From: Melieria omissa
Taxonomy: Eukaryota > Arthropoda > Insecta > Diptera > Ulidiidae
Length of the DNA: 64,000 nt
Reading direction: 5' to 3'
Assembly (NCBI GenBank): GCA_963971225.1
Contig: OZ020267.1
Location: 65,996,577-66,060,576 of the forward strand
Below the pieces are notes generated by a model. The model had not been told where the DNA came from. It ran no database searches and worked only from the letters and a program-made list of their open reading frames with translations. The position numbers were made by a program, and so were the translations under genes. Numbering within the stretch: position 1 is the stretch's first letter; each line of letters starts with the position of its first letter. Positions 1 through 11,053 of this stretch are shown piece after piece.

Positions 1-124
1 CGAACGACGCTTTAGCGCCAGACAGACTTTAGAGTTAATTAGAAAATTTGCGCAAATCTGTGGGGGCATTGTGTGCCAAACACACACACACACACGCATG
101 ATATATAAAAATGGCAAAACTTAC
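1..124 (-). other. pum: pumilio intron (partial)
   Basis: This is intronic sequence downstream of the exon that ends at 125. It starts with a GTAAG donor on the minus strand. It holds a short CA microsatellite near 79-96 and nothing else I can recognise. The next pum exon must lie to the left of the window. Confidence 0.75.
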
Positions 125-217
125 CTGTACGTCAAAATTTGGTGGCTGTTGCTGCAATAAATTTCCAGGAGATTCAATTTGATTGGGACCCTGTCCTTGG
201 TGATTCATCATGGGACT
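125..217 (-). CDS. pum: pumilio coding exon (fifth visible)
   Basis: This 93-nt exon encodes 31 whole codons, starting SPMMNHQGQGPNQIESPGNL and ending NFDVQ. It matches the Drosophila Pumilio stretch with MESPGNLLQQQNFDVQ. On the minus strand it is preceded by a TTTTCCAG acceptor and followed by a GTAAG donor, and it is phase 0 at both ends. Pumilio is a cytoplasmic RNA-binding translational repressor that acts with Nanos and Brat on maternal mRNAs and in neurons. This exon belongs to the long low-complexity N-terminal part, known in Drosophila to carry repression activity, and not to the C-terminal PUF RNA-binding repeats. The following Drosophila sequence (QLFRSQNPG) is not in the window. 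Identification rests on recalled Drosophila protein sequence. Confidence 0.9.
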
Positions 218-281
218 CTGGAAAATAACAAAAATTATTAAAAACATTTGATGAAATATTGTTGGCATTCATTAAGCTCAC

Positions 282-519
282 CTGTGCCATTTGCATTCCT
301 CCCACACCGTTCATGACTGGCGGTTGCAGTTGACCCATTTGCATCTGGTGCGGCGGATACGAATTCATTTGACTGCCGGGACCCTGATGGTCCATCGAGC
401 CGAGCATGTGATTGAATGGGTGCGGCGGAAAGCCGACATGCTGCGACGGATCAAGCAAAGTGGGTGGGCGTGGCAGCGATTCTTCAGCTGGCGATGGCTG
501 ACGCGAGCCAGGAGTGCGA
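282..519 (-). CDS. pum: pumilio coding exon (fourth visible)
   Basis: This 238-nt exon has one base completing an Asn codon from the exon ending at 17914, then 79 codons. It begins RTPGSRQPSPAEESLPRPP and continues through PFNHMLGSMDH to QLQPPVMNGVGGMQMAQ. Drosophila Pumilio has NRTPGSRQPSPAEESQPRPP, FNHML and SQLQPPMMNGVGG at the same place. The fly-specific Gly-rich expansion of Drosophila is replaced here by a shorter Met/Gln/Pro-rich stretch. Acceptor TTACAG and donor GTGAGC are visible on the minus strand. Only a 64-nt intron separates it from the next exon, while the intron upstream is 17.4 kb. The region is predicted to be disordered and lies N-terminal to the PUF repeats. Confidence 0.93.
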
Positions 520-1489
520 CTGTAACAAGCAAATTGAAATAGAAAAATAATTATTAAATACAAAATACGTTAGACAAGTGAACTATATTTCACAGCAGGT
601 GTAACAGTTTAAGAGTAACTGAACGATGTACTGAAAGTTTGAAGTTTATTGAAGAGCATATTGTTGCATATTTAGCAGAGACACCAACCGCACAGGGTAG
701 AGACAATTTGGGACGCGGTTGACTACGAGAAACGAATAGCGTTGCCAACCATTTTCATTCAAGTGACAGTCACTTTCAAACTGTGTGGTGAAAATGTTTA
801 GATAGGCTAACACAATTTCAACAAAATTTGGCGCCCATAACGAAATATTGTCATTTTTTGCGCCAACATAAATCTGAAATATTAATTTTTTGTTCAAATT
901 TAAAACAATTATAATTTTAAAATAAAACGTGGAGGTTTATCAGATTCCTAATGCCAATAAAAAAGGGTTATCCAGCTCGATTTCACTCTATGGTATTTTT
1001 TGATATGGTTTTTTTTATTTTTAATAATTTGTAGCTTTTTTCTTTTTCGAAAAACCTTTGCAAAATTGCGAATCTTAATTCTCTTAAATTTCTTAAAAAC
1101 AAAATAGCACAAAATTAAAACATATCTGCAAGAAACTTTATTCAAATATAACAAAGAGTTCAATATTGATATGAAATATAGCTCACTCTTTCTCTCTCTT
1201 TCTTTCACACTAATACATAAATAATATTTTAAACAACACAATGAATTTGGGTTTTTGTCAAGAAACCATAAATCGAATCCAAACAACACCGAATTAACGA
1301 AAACAAACTGCTATGTCTAAAATAAAACACTCTGAAAGGTGCTAATTAAGAAAACAAAAGACTTAAGCAACAAACGCGCTCAAGTGCATACGTTGAGCAA
1401 CGTAGCTGAAATCAAATATGAAGTCAGCAGCAAAATCGGAAAAACAGCACATAAATCATTTGACGAATTTAACCACGACGTCCATACAT

Positions 1490-2175
1490 AAAAAAATTTA
1501 GTAATAATAAAAAATTTATTGAAAAAACAAAAGAAAAAATAAAAAATTAAATAAAAAATAAAATAAAAAATTAAATAAAAACAATAAAAGATTTTGAATA
1601 ACTGAAATAAAATAAAGGGAAAAAAATATAAATAATAAAAAATAATGATAAAAAAAATTATAAAAAATTATAAAAAACTATTAGCATATTAAATTAAAAA
1701 GAAATGAAAACTAAATTAAAATTAAAATAAATATAAAATATAAAAATAAAATTAAAATAAATATAAAATATAAAGAAAAAATTAAAATAAAAAATTAAAT
1801 AAAAACAATGAAAGATTTTGAATAACTGAAATAAAATAAACAGAAAAAATATAAATAATAAAAAATAATAATTGAAAAAAATTATAAAAAATTATAAAAA
1901 ACTATTATCATATTAAATTAAAAAGGCAAAAAAATTATTTTTAATTTAATATGAAAAAAATTATAAATACAAAAATTAAAAAATCATCAAATATATAATC
2001 AAAAAATTTTAATAAATATAAAAAATTAATTAGTAACAACAAAAGACTTAAAAAAAAATTTAAAATAAAATGAAAAGAAAAAAATATTAGAAATAATCAA
2101 ATAATCTTTAAAAAATAATAATTTAAAAAAAATATTAAAAAAAACTGTTAGCAAGTAAAGTTAGAAAGGCCAAAT
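1490..2175. repeat. A-rich degenerate satellite, period about 220-245 bp
   Basis: This stretch is more than 85% A+T by eye on the + strand, built of AAAT/AAAAT runs. It is not random. A block at 1568-1705 containing a GATTTTGAATAACTG word recurs at 1791-1927 (offset 223), and both blocks end in a CTATTAGCATATTAAATTA-like stretch. A weaker third copy of that ending lies near 2145-2170. This suggests an old tandem array of roughly 230-bp units that has decayed. Confidence 0.6.
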
Positions 2176-2811
2176 AAAGCTAAAAATTAAATTTAAATAA
2201 ATATACTTATTTGGTTAAATATTGCTTCAACATAAAATATAATAAAAATGCCTTTCAGAAATTATATTTTCAATATTTATTACAAATGTGAGTATAAAAT
2301 AAAAAAAATAAAAATTATTATAAGAAGTTGAAAGCCATATTTGAAAAAAGTCATTTATTGTAAATTGCGGCAAACCAAAGCCCAGAAAAATGTGCTCTCA
2401 GAAAAAACACAACCGAAATGAATCACAAAAGAAACGCACACACACAGCTTCACAAACGAGCTGACATCTTACTTCTCAATTTTCAGCTTTGATTCGCTTT
2501 TCGTCGACTTTTAACGCGCTTTGCGTTCAAGTGTTTATCGCACCAACAAGCCAGTCAGCCAGTTAGTCAGTTAGCCACCAACCAACCGGCCGGCCGGCCA
2601 GCCCCAGCCATCTGGTTTTGCGCCTTCCCGCCTTTTTTCAATTTCGTGCTTTACGATTGCAATAAATTTCGTTGTTAGGTCATTAACACAGCAACAACAA
2701 CAACAACTAAGAAATTTTATACAACAATAACAACAAATCAAGTAGCCGGCGCAACAACATAGCAGCAGCTGTTGAAATGTTTGCCGGCAAAAAGCGCCAA
2801 TTGTGGTCGAG

Positions 2812-2836
2812 TGTGTTTGTGTGTGTGTGTGTGTGC
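2812..2836. repeat. GT microsatellite
   Basis: This is a short run of GT dinucleotides in otherwise unremarkable intron sequence. It is followed by CCAG-type low complexity. Similar short CA/GT runs recur through the window, for example at 42819-42836, 50295-50311, 51216-51231, 51299-51318 and 60208-60240. Confidence 0.8.
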
Positions 2837-3299
2837 GTCAGAGCTGAAGCACGCCAGCCAGCCAGTCGGTCGCTCGACCGTTGGACGGCGCACCAACGCG
2901 ACTGCAATTTAACTGCTGCCGCTGCAGTACAATTGCTGTTGACTTTGATTTGATCGTATTTACATTTTTTGCTTATTAGTTTGTTGCTTTTGCAATGCTA
3001 AATTAGCGCGTAGCGTGTGGGTTGTTGGTGTTTTGCAAAAATCAAATAAATGAAAATAAATAAAAAAAATTGAAATACGAATATGTTGTGCCGTTTACTT
3101 TTTCTGTCTAGCGGCAAAATAATTGATTGTTTCGCTGGTATAAATATTGAACATATATGGCAATATTTTTCTATATATGGGCAAATTGACTAATCTGCAG
3201 GTAGGGAAATGAGTTGCTGGCTTAGTTTGTGATATGTAGATTTTACTTCAGCTTTCAGCTAGTCGTGAAATTCATAAATTTCATAGAAACGCGGCCTAT

Positions 3300-3953
3300 T
3301 TGGACTTAATTTCATGCTTTACTTCTTTTGTTATGTGATTGTTATTCATTTTTTACTTCCTTATGTACTTTTTTGTTCTACTGTGCTGATAACTGTCTTC
3401 CGTGTTAACTTCATTCAATTCTTTCTTTGTTCTGTCTTTATTTAAACTTTGTATTCCTACAAGATTCTTCATATCTGCCGGTGTCGTTTTTCCAGTATTT
3501 TCCTTTCTTCTGCATGTAATAATATTGTTTCATCAATTCCAATAGCGATTTATATCGCTATTTTATTATATCGTCTTTACTATACTTTTTCTTCATTTAA
3601 CTCTTTCATTTTGCCAATGCTGGCTTTTGTCCTGGCTGACATGATTTGTTTTCTTCCTTTCGATGTATTTTTCTATTCAGATTTCCTTTTTGGCTGTGCT
3701 TCCTTACATGTTTCATTCATTTCATTCTTACTTTCTCTACAGATATAGAACTATTCATGTTTACATCCCTCTGTTCGTATGTACATCCCTTCATTCGTTC
3801 AACCTTACCATCACAATGCTGGTCAGAATTCTTTCGGTTCTATATCAATTTGCCTTTTTTGTATATTGAAACGATGGGGCACTCTGTGCTGTGCTATGCA
3901 TGAATGCTTTTCCAAGCATACTTTTAGGCATGCACTTTGGAGTACGGCCAACT
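3300..3953 (+). other. pyrimidine-rich intron tract, left part
   Basis: The + strand is strongly T+C biased (runs of TTTC, CTTCCTT). Because stop codons contain purines, this leaves long open frames on the + strand that are only Phe/Leu/Ser-rich and show no domain. The same composition resumes at 5520-6060, so the two tracts may be one domain split by the insertions between them. I do not regard it as coding. Confidence 0.5.
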
Positions 3954-4271
3954 TGTTATAACTACGATATGGTAAGGATGGTTCGCGGCAGTAATAGGTT
4001 GTGCCAGAAAGATCGAGATAGAAAGTATAACTGGAATGTGCAAGAAACTTCGGCGCGATAAGAAAACCAGTATAAAAGCAGCAGTGTTCAGCGCAGAGAG
4101 TCGAGTCTTAGTTGAATAAGCAAAGTAGTAACAAGTGTAGATACAAGCAAAGTGTAAATCTGTAAATAAAGTGATTGTTGGTTTTTGACTGCGTTTGCGC
4201 TGAGTAATTGAAGTGGTTTTATTTTTCAAGCACAATCCAGATTCGAACTTAAAAAGGTAATTTTTGTAACA
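3954..4271 (+). mobile_element. Probable solo LTR of a retrotransposon
   Basis: This is a segment of about 318 bp starting TGTTATAAC and ending TTTGTAACA, i.e. with short inverted TGTTA/TAACA termini. Inside are a TATA-like GTATAAAAGC at about 4070 and an AATAAAG polyadenylation-like signal at about 4166, in the order expected of U3-R-U5. No primer binding site, gag or pol follows, so it would be a solo LTR. I could not find a clean target duplication (left CAACT, right ATATC), so the boundaries are tentative. It could also be an unrelated promoter-like repeat. Confidence 0.45.
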
Positions 4272-4477
4272 ATATCTATGTGCAATTTTCAACATTTGTC
4301 CTCCCTGGACAGAAATGAACTCCCTATGAAATGTGATTCGTAGTAACTTGGAATCCAACAACAGTAGAGAGACCATTGTGGTCTTCAGTGGCGGATCCAG
4401 GGGGGTGTTTGGGGGTCGAAACCCCCCAAATTTGGATCGACTATAATACATACAAATTAAAAAGAATTTTATAAATA

Positions 4478-5223
4478 TCAGGTGTACAACTTTGCTTCCG
4501 CCGTTTTCCGATAGGTGGCTGTACCGGCTGAGGCTGGTTGAAATACATAGATGGTAATGCCTTTAAAGTGAGTGTGGACAGTGCCTAACGAATTGTCATC
4601 GCCGTTTCAGTGACAGTTGTTCTTGTTTTCGTATTATTCACGCTCGAAAATGTCCGTTTATGTGCCCAATTCTCGCCATTTGCGGGAAGTTTTACTTTTC
4701 TGTTACAATTCGAAAAAAAATGCAGCTGAAGCGCATCGAATGCTCTCAAAAACTTACGGTGATGCTGCTCTGAGTGAAAGAACGTGTCGCGCGCTAAAAG
4801 AACAGCGGCCACAATATCAAGAGCGACATGACAAAGTCATCCTCCAACACGACAATGCTCGGCCTCACGGCGCAAAAGCGGTCAAAAAGTACCTGGAAAC
4901 GCTGAAATGGGAAGTCTTGCCCCACCCGCCGTATTCCCCAGATGTCGCCCCTTCTGACTTCCACCTATTCCGTTCGATGGCACACGGCCTGGCAGATCAA
5001 CATTTTCAATCCTTCGAAGAATTGGAAAAATGGATTGCTTCATGGATAGCGTCAAAAGAGGACTCCTTTTTTCGAGCCGGGATCCGAAAATTGCCGGAAA
5101 GATGGGAGAAAGTTGTCGCTAGCGACGGACAATACTTTGAATAATACATCTGTAAGCACTTTTTCGCAATAAAGCTTTTAATTTTGGAAAAAAAAAACGG
5201 CGGAAGCAAAGTTGTACACCTGA
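4478..5223 (+). mobile_element. Internally deleted mariner (Mos1-like), 746 bp
   Basis: The inverted termini start TCAGGTGTACAACTTTGC and are about 30 bp long. TA duplications lie at 4476-4477 and 5224-5225. It is nested in the hAT MITE at 4386-5278. Full mariners are about 1.3 kb, so roughly half is missing, all from the middle of the transposase gene. Confidence 0.9.
4650..5144 (+). pseudogene. Internally deleted mariner transposase, in-frame fusion
   Basis: The ATG at 4650 opens a 164-aa frame ending at the TAA in 5142-5144. The first ~50 residues match the mariner N-terminal helix-turn-helix region (MSVYVPN...ERTCR). The sequence then jumps to the C-terminal catalytic half. The second Asp (QHDNARPH) and third Asp (APSDFHLF) are present, 34 residues apart as in DD34D mariners. 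The deletion removes the second DNA-binding helix, the linker and the first catalytic Asp. The reading frame survives the deletion, so a short product could be made, but it cannot be a working transposase. The family resembles Drosophila Mos1 (mauritiana-type). Confidence 0.88.
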
Positions 5224-5520
5224 TATTAAAGAATTACTTTTTAAACCCCCCCGAAATATTTTTCTGGATCCGCGCCTGGTGGTCATTTTTAAGATTTTTC
5301 ATTATTAAATCTGTATTTTCTTTTGTATTTCTATCAACATTTGTTTTGATGACTTTTATTTTTGTATCGGGTTCTACAATTAGTTCTACAATTAGGGTTC
5401 TACAATTACAATTAGCCAAATCCGTTGGGTACTTTTCGAGATATCCGTGGATATTATATGTAGTCCTTGTAGGTATGGAAAACTTGCGGTCTTTCACTAT
5501 TAAGCTTCTTAAAATTCTTC

Positions 5521-6060
5521 AAACTGTTTTTTCTTGTGACTGCTCTGCTTCGAGTCCTTTTTCTTCAGATCTGATTTTCTTCCTGCCTGCCTTCTTTCTT
5601 GCCCGATTTTCTCTCAATGTGTTTTCCATTTCATTTCTGGCCCTTGGTGCCTTCTATTATCCTGCAAGTTTGCCATCTTTTCATTCTGATTTATTTACAG
5701 CCTTTTTGTATTTGTCTTTTACTAAATTAAGCAATTCATTTTTTCTGCCTGTTTGCCTTTTTTGGCTTCTACATTTTCTTTTCCTGCATTTCAGACAACA
5801 TTGCTTTCAAAGTGGGTCCTTACTTTTTATTTTCAATTCAATTTTTCACATTTTTTCTGCTTTACCTTCTTTGAAAATTGTGCAAGCTTTTTTTCTACCT
5901 CTTCTTCTTATTCTGTCAGCGCGCGATTGTGTGTGTTCTGTCCTACTTCCTTCCTACATTCTAGCTTTCCTGTCCTATTGCCAGCATTCAATTTTGCCTT
6001 CCTGCCTCATTTCCTTCCTTTCTGCATTTGTTCGCTCATTCCTTGCTGTTTTTCGGTCAG
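5521..6060 (+). other. pyrimidine-rich intron tract, right part
   Basis: T+C-rich sequence with repeated CTTCCT and TTTTCTTC words. It contributes to a 308-codon open frame on the + strand, but that frame starts inside the mariner terminus and encodes only Phe/Leu/Ser-rich sequence with no domain. It runs directly into the tandem duplication at 6060. Confidence 0.5.
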
Positions 6061-8556
6061 TCTTTTTGAACCTCCTACACCTCCTCGTTTTTGAATATTA
6101 TCGCCTTTAATGTTCCTAGCTTTCTTTTCAGACCTCAAGTCCAATCTTGCTTCCCTCATTACTTCCTTTTAGCTATTCTACATTTGTGTTGGCTTTCTTC
6201 ATTTGTGTTCATTACACAATGAGCACAAAATTCAATCCAATTGATTAACAGATCTTAGGCAACAAGTCAACAAGCTTTCATTTTGTAAATGCATTCGCCT
6301 TGTATGCAAAGTGTGCCACTTGAAAAAATTTCGGTCATTACTTGTCCTTCTTCCATTTTATATTGAATTTCCATTAGTGATGGCACAAAATCGTTAACTT
6401 TAATCCAATTGCCTTTCTAAACACTGACAGAACAAAAAAACTTGACGCTTCATTTTGCCAAAAGCCATTTGTGCCATCGAAGGCCTTCACTGCCTTCTTC
6501 AGCGCACTTGTAGTAGTGCAACTACTTCGCTTCCCCGCTGCCTCTTTAAAATAATCTTCAGTTGAAAAAAATTTCACTCCAATGATGAGTGCAATGTAAA
6601 TGTTCGCCTCGCCGCGGCACACAACTGACCCGCCCTATCGCGCGCCACGTTGAGCATCGCGAAAGTGGCGTTTGAACGCTCCCCGAATGGGCAGCAGCCA
6701 ACAGGCCATTGCTGAAGTTCCAGCTTAAATGCACAAATGCCAATAAAGCAACACATTAACCTTCAAAATTTAAAGGTGTAATGCGGCGCCACAAATGAAG
6801 AGCACAAAAGAGCAACACAGCAGAAGCAATTTCACTTTTTGTTTTTTCTTTTTGTGGTGTCGGTGTTGGTGTGCGGTCGACTGGTTTCGGGCGCGTTGGG
6901 TAGCCATTGAGAGGCGTCGAGGGCCGAGTGATTCACTTTCAGTGTGACGCCCAATGGGGTCAAGCGGCGGACGCAGCCGCAGCAACAACAGCCAAATTTT
7001 ATGTGCCAAAATGCTAGAGAAAAAAAAGCTCATAAATACAGCAGTGAAAAAGACGAATAAAAGAAAATAAATCAAAAATAAAATATAAATAAAAGCGGCG
7101 AGTGCGCCGCACACACACACACAGACTCATGCGAGACTGAGAAATTGCTGTAGTTGGGGCAGCTGGCGGCACAGTGGGGCGCACTTGGATCTGCATAACT
7201 GACAGTAATTATGGCAAAGTGGTCGACCAAGTGGGTTTTGTAACATTTTGTGGCCAAACACAACAACAACAACAACAACAAAAGCAACGATGACAACGAC
7301 GACTGAGGCACAAAGTGGCACTGCTACAAAAAAAATGCGAAAATGTGAACCTGGTTGGTTGTTGCCACAGTTTGCTAGTTTTCTTGGTTTTTTTTCTTTA
7401 CTGTTATTGTCGTTGTTGTTGTTATGCTTGCGTTGAACTTACATCACATGCACAGGCTTGTTGGCTGGTTGTGGCCAAAAGCCGGCTCGCAGTCTGAAAT
7501 TACAATTTGGCATTGAATTATGCCGGCAATGATGGAATTGCTAAGGCAACAACAATGCGACCAACAACAACAGCGCTAAAGCTGTACAAAATGGAAGCAT
7601 AAGTAAAAAAAAAAGCAATGAAAAAGTATTGAAAAATGGAAGAAGCCGAAAAAAACTGAAAGCCAAACTGGCTCGGCGGCGACAGACACCAAAAGCAAAA
7701 CTCGCCCGCCGAGTAGGAAGCCGAGAGCGTGCGCGCGCCAAGATAAACGGCCAACAAAGCGAAGGCTCCACCAGCGCGGTTTTGGTGAAAAAAAAATGTG
7801 CAATTTCTGTAATTGAAAATTACTGTCAAAAAATAAAAGAGAAGCCCACAGCAACAACAACAAAAAAGACAACAACAAAAGCACAAACACACACAGTTTG
7901 GAGCAGCAAAAAAAAGTGGCTCAAACGGGTTTTTAATGCGAAATGAATTTAGTGTAGTTGTAGTAATTTTGTGCGTTTTTTTTTTCAAGCACACTGACAC
8001 AGTCTGACAAACATACAGGCGAACAGATGAAAAGCCATGTGTTGTAAGCGTCAATGATGCGACAACTTGAGGGCCAATGAATTTGCGTACATATTGTGAA
8101 AATTTCCAAAAAATCAAATGATTTTCATATTAAAGCATTCAAGACAACAACGCAGACTAGACAGAGCACGAATAGAGGAAATTGTAAGCGGCGACACTGA
8201 CGTGGCGGCTCAAGTGCCATTGCGCGCGCCGCTCAAGTGTCTTTCGGCAAAGCACACAGCCGCCGATTCTCAACGGTAATGACGCAAGAAGGGTGTAGGG
8301 AAGACTGCTGCTTGCTAAGGACCCACGAGTGCTTTCGAATGCCGCCTTCGGCTTTTGCCTTTTGTATTAACGCAATAAAATGATGTTTTTCTACTTCCTT
8401 TTCAATGTATTGCTTCGCCTTGCCGACTTTGTTAATGTTGTTTGTTTTCTTTTCGATCTTACAACAAATCACGTCTTACTAGAGACAAGTCTACGAAGCG
8501 GCCATCAGCTTCCGATAAGAGCAAAGTTGATGTGCGATAATGTGGCCGGCTGGTTG
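6060..8556. repeat. 2,496-bp tandem duplication, first copy
   Basis: This copy is repeated directly and immediately at 8556-11052, with an offset of 2,496 bp. In every stretch I compared the two copies were identical. The junctions share a 2-bp GT microhomology: ...CAGTCTTTTTG at the left entry, ...TTGTCTTTTTG at the middle, ...TTGTAAAC at the exit. The unit is ordinary intron sequence: CAA repeats near 7259-7280, a short CA run near 7109, AT-rich spacers, and several open frames of 60-200 codons on both strands that look like composition artefacts. No exon or transposon end is visible. Confidence 0.93.
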
Positions 8557-11053
8557 TCTTTTTGAACCTCCTACACCTCCTCGTTTTTGAATATTATCGC
8601 CTTTAATGTTCCTAGCTTTCTTTTCAGACCTCAAGTCCAATCTTGCTTCCCTCATTACTTCCTTTTAGCTATTCTACATTTGTGTTGGCTTTCTTCATTT
8701 GTGTTCATTACACAATGAGCACAAAATTCAATCCAATTGATTAACAGATCTTAGGCAACAAGTCAACAAGCTTTCATTTTGTAAATGCATTCGCCTTGTA
8801 TGCAAAGTGTGCCACTTGAAAAAATTTCGGTCATTACTTGTCCTTCTTCCATTTTATATTGAATTTCCATTAGTGATGGCACAAAATCGTTAACTTTAAT
8901 CCAATTGCCTTTCTAAACACTGACAGAACAAAAAAACTTGACGCTTCATTTTGCCAAAAGCCATTTGTGCCATCGAAGGCCTTCACTGCCTTCTTCAGCG
9001 CACTTGTAGTAGTGCAACTACTTCGCTTCCCCGCTGCCTCTTTAAAATAATCTTCAGTTGAAAAAAATTTCACTCCAATGATGAGTGCAATGTAAATGTT
9101 CGCCTCGCCGCGGCACACAACTGACCCGCCCTATCGCGCGCCACGTTGAGCATCGCGAAAGTGGCGTTTGAACGCTCCCCGAATGGGCAGCAGCCAACAG
9201 GCCATTGCTGAAGTTCCAGCTTAAATGCACAAATGCCAATAAAGCAACACATTAACCTTCAAAATTTAAAGGTGTAATGCGGCGCCACAAATGAAGAGCA
9301 CAAAAGAGCAACACAGCAGAAGCAATTTCACTTTTTGTTTTTTCTTTTTGTGGTGTCGGTGTTGGTGTGCGGTCGACTGGTTTCGGGCGCGTTGGGTAGC
9401 CATTGAGAGGCGTCGAGGGCCGAGTGATTCACTTTCAGTGTGACGCCCAATGGGGTCAAGCGGCGGACGCAGCCGCAGCAACAACAGCCAAATTTTATGT
9501 GCCAAAATGCTAGAGAAAAAAAAGCTCATAAATACAGCAGTGAAAAAGACGAATAAAAGAAAATAAATCAAAAATAAAATATAAATAAAAGCGGCGAGTG
9601 CGCCGCACACACACACACAGACTCATGCGAGACTGAGAAATTGCTGTAGTTGGGGCAGCTGGCGGCACAGTGGGGCGCACTTGGATCTGCATAACTGACA
9701 GTAATTATGGCAAAGTGGTCGACCAAGTGGGTTTTGTAACATTTTGTGGCCAAACACAACAACAACAACAACAACAAAAGCAACGATGACAACGACGACT
9801 GAGGCACAAAGTGGCACTGCTACAAAAAAAATGCGAAAATGTGAACCTGGTTGGTTGTTGCCACAGTTTGCTAGTTTTCTTGGTTTTTTTTCTTTACTGT
9901 TATTGTCGTTGTTGTTGTTATGCTTGCGTTGAACTTACATCACATGCACAGGCTTGTTGGCTGGTTGTGGCCAAAAGCCGGCTCGCAGTCTGAAATTACA
10001 ATTTGGCATTGAATTATGCCGGCAATGATGGAATTGCTAAGGCAACAACAATGCGACCAACAACAACAGCGCTAAAGCTGTACAAAATGGAAGCATAAGT
10101 AAAAAAAAAAGCAATGAAAAAGTATTGAAAAATGGAAGAAGCCGAAAAAAACTGAAAGCCAAACTGGCTCGGCGGCGACAGACACCAAAAGCAAAACTCG
10201 CCCGCCGAGTAGGAAGCCGAGAGCGTGCGCGCGCCAAGATAAACGGCCAACAAAGCGAAGGCTCCACCAGCGCGGTTTTGGTGAAAAAAAAATGTGCAAT
10301 TTCTGTAATTGAAAATTACTGTCAAAAAATAAAAGAGAAGCCCACAGCAACAACAACAAAAAAGACAACAACAAAAGCACAAACACACACAGTTTGGAGC
10401 AGCAAAAAAAAGTGGCTCAAACGGGTTTTTAATGCGAAATGAATTTAGTGTAGTTGTAGTAATTTTGTGCGTTTTTTTTTTCAAGCACACTGACACAGTC
10501 TGACAAACATACAGGCGAACAGATGAAAAGCCATGTGTTGTAAGCGTCAATGATGCGACAACTTGAGGGCCAATGAATTTGCGTACATATTGTGAAAATT
10601 TCCAAAAAATCAAATGATTTTCATATTAAAGCATTCAAGACAACAACGCAGACTAGACAGAGCACGAATAGAGGAAATTGTAAGCGGCGACACTGACGTG
10701 GCGGCTCAAGTGCCATTGCGCGCGCCGCTCAAGTGTCTTTCGGCAAAGCACACAGCCGCCGATTCTCAACGGTAATGACGCAAGAAGGGTGTAGGGAAGA
10801 CTGCTGCTTGCTAAGGACCCACGAGTGCTTTCGAATGCCGCCTTCGGCTTTTGCCTTTTGTATTAACGCAATAAAATGATGTTTTTCTACTTCCTTTTCA
10901 ATGTATTGCTTCGCCTTGCCGACTTTGTTAATGTTGTTTGTTTTCTTTTCGATCTTACAACAAATCACGTCTTACTAGAGACAAGTCTACGAAGCGGCCA
11001 TCAGCTTCCGATAAGAGCAAAGTTGATGTGCGATAATGTGGCCGGCTGGTTGT
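8557..11053. repeat. 2,496-bp tandem duplication, second copy
   Basis: This is the direct second copy of 6061-8557 with no difference in the stretches compared. It is either a very recent duplication or a false duplication produced by assembly of two haplotypes or of overlapping contig ends. Unique sequence resumes at about 11054. Confidence 0.93.

Larger units (their letters stand above)
4386..5278 (+). mobile_element. hAT-type MITE, split by a mariner
   Basis: The ends CAGTGGCGGATCCAG at 4386 and CTGGATCCGCGCCTG at 5264-5278 are inverted repeats of hAT type (starting CAG). The flanks carry an 8-bp target duplication with one mismatch: GTGGTCTT at 4378-4385 and GTGGTCAT at 5279-5286. Removing the 746-bp mariner and one TA leaves about 145 bp. 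That is too short to encode a transposase, so this is a non-autonomous element. The G/C homopolymer blocks just inside the termini can pair. Confidence 0.8.
4340..5520 (+). repeat. Dispersed intron repeat, copy A (interrupted)
   Basis: The flanks of the nested insertion at 4386-5278 (about 4360-4385 and 5279-5520) resemble 16950-17083 and 17577-17705. Shared landmarks are a GACCATTG...GGTC start, TCTGTATTTTCT, TGACTTTTATTTTT, CCAAATCCG, GAGATATC and GTAGGTATGGAAAAC. The two copies are in the same orientation. The original repeat would be roughly 250-300 bp. No ends or coding capacity are evident. Confidence 0.6.

Noticed and set aside
5184..6110. 308-codon open frame on the + strand
   Set aside because: It starts inside a mariner terminus, runs through a repeat and a pyrimidine-rich tract, and encodes only Phe/Leu/Ser-rich sequence. 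Lack of stops follows from base composition.
7518..8117. 199-codon minus-strand open frame, repeated at 10014-10613
   Set aside because: Its presence twice is due to the tandem duplication, not conservation. Composition is Phe/Cys/Leu-rich from CAA/GCAA repeats, with no domain.
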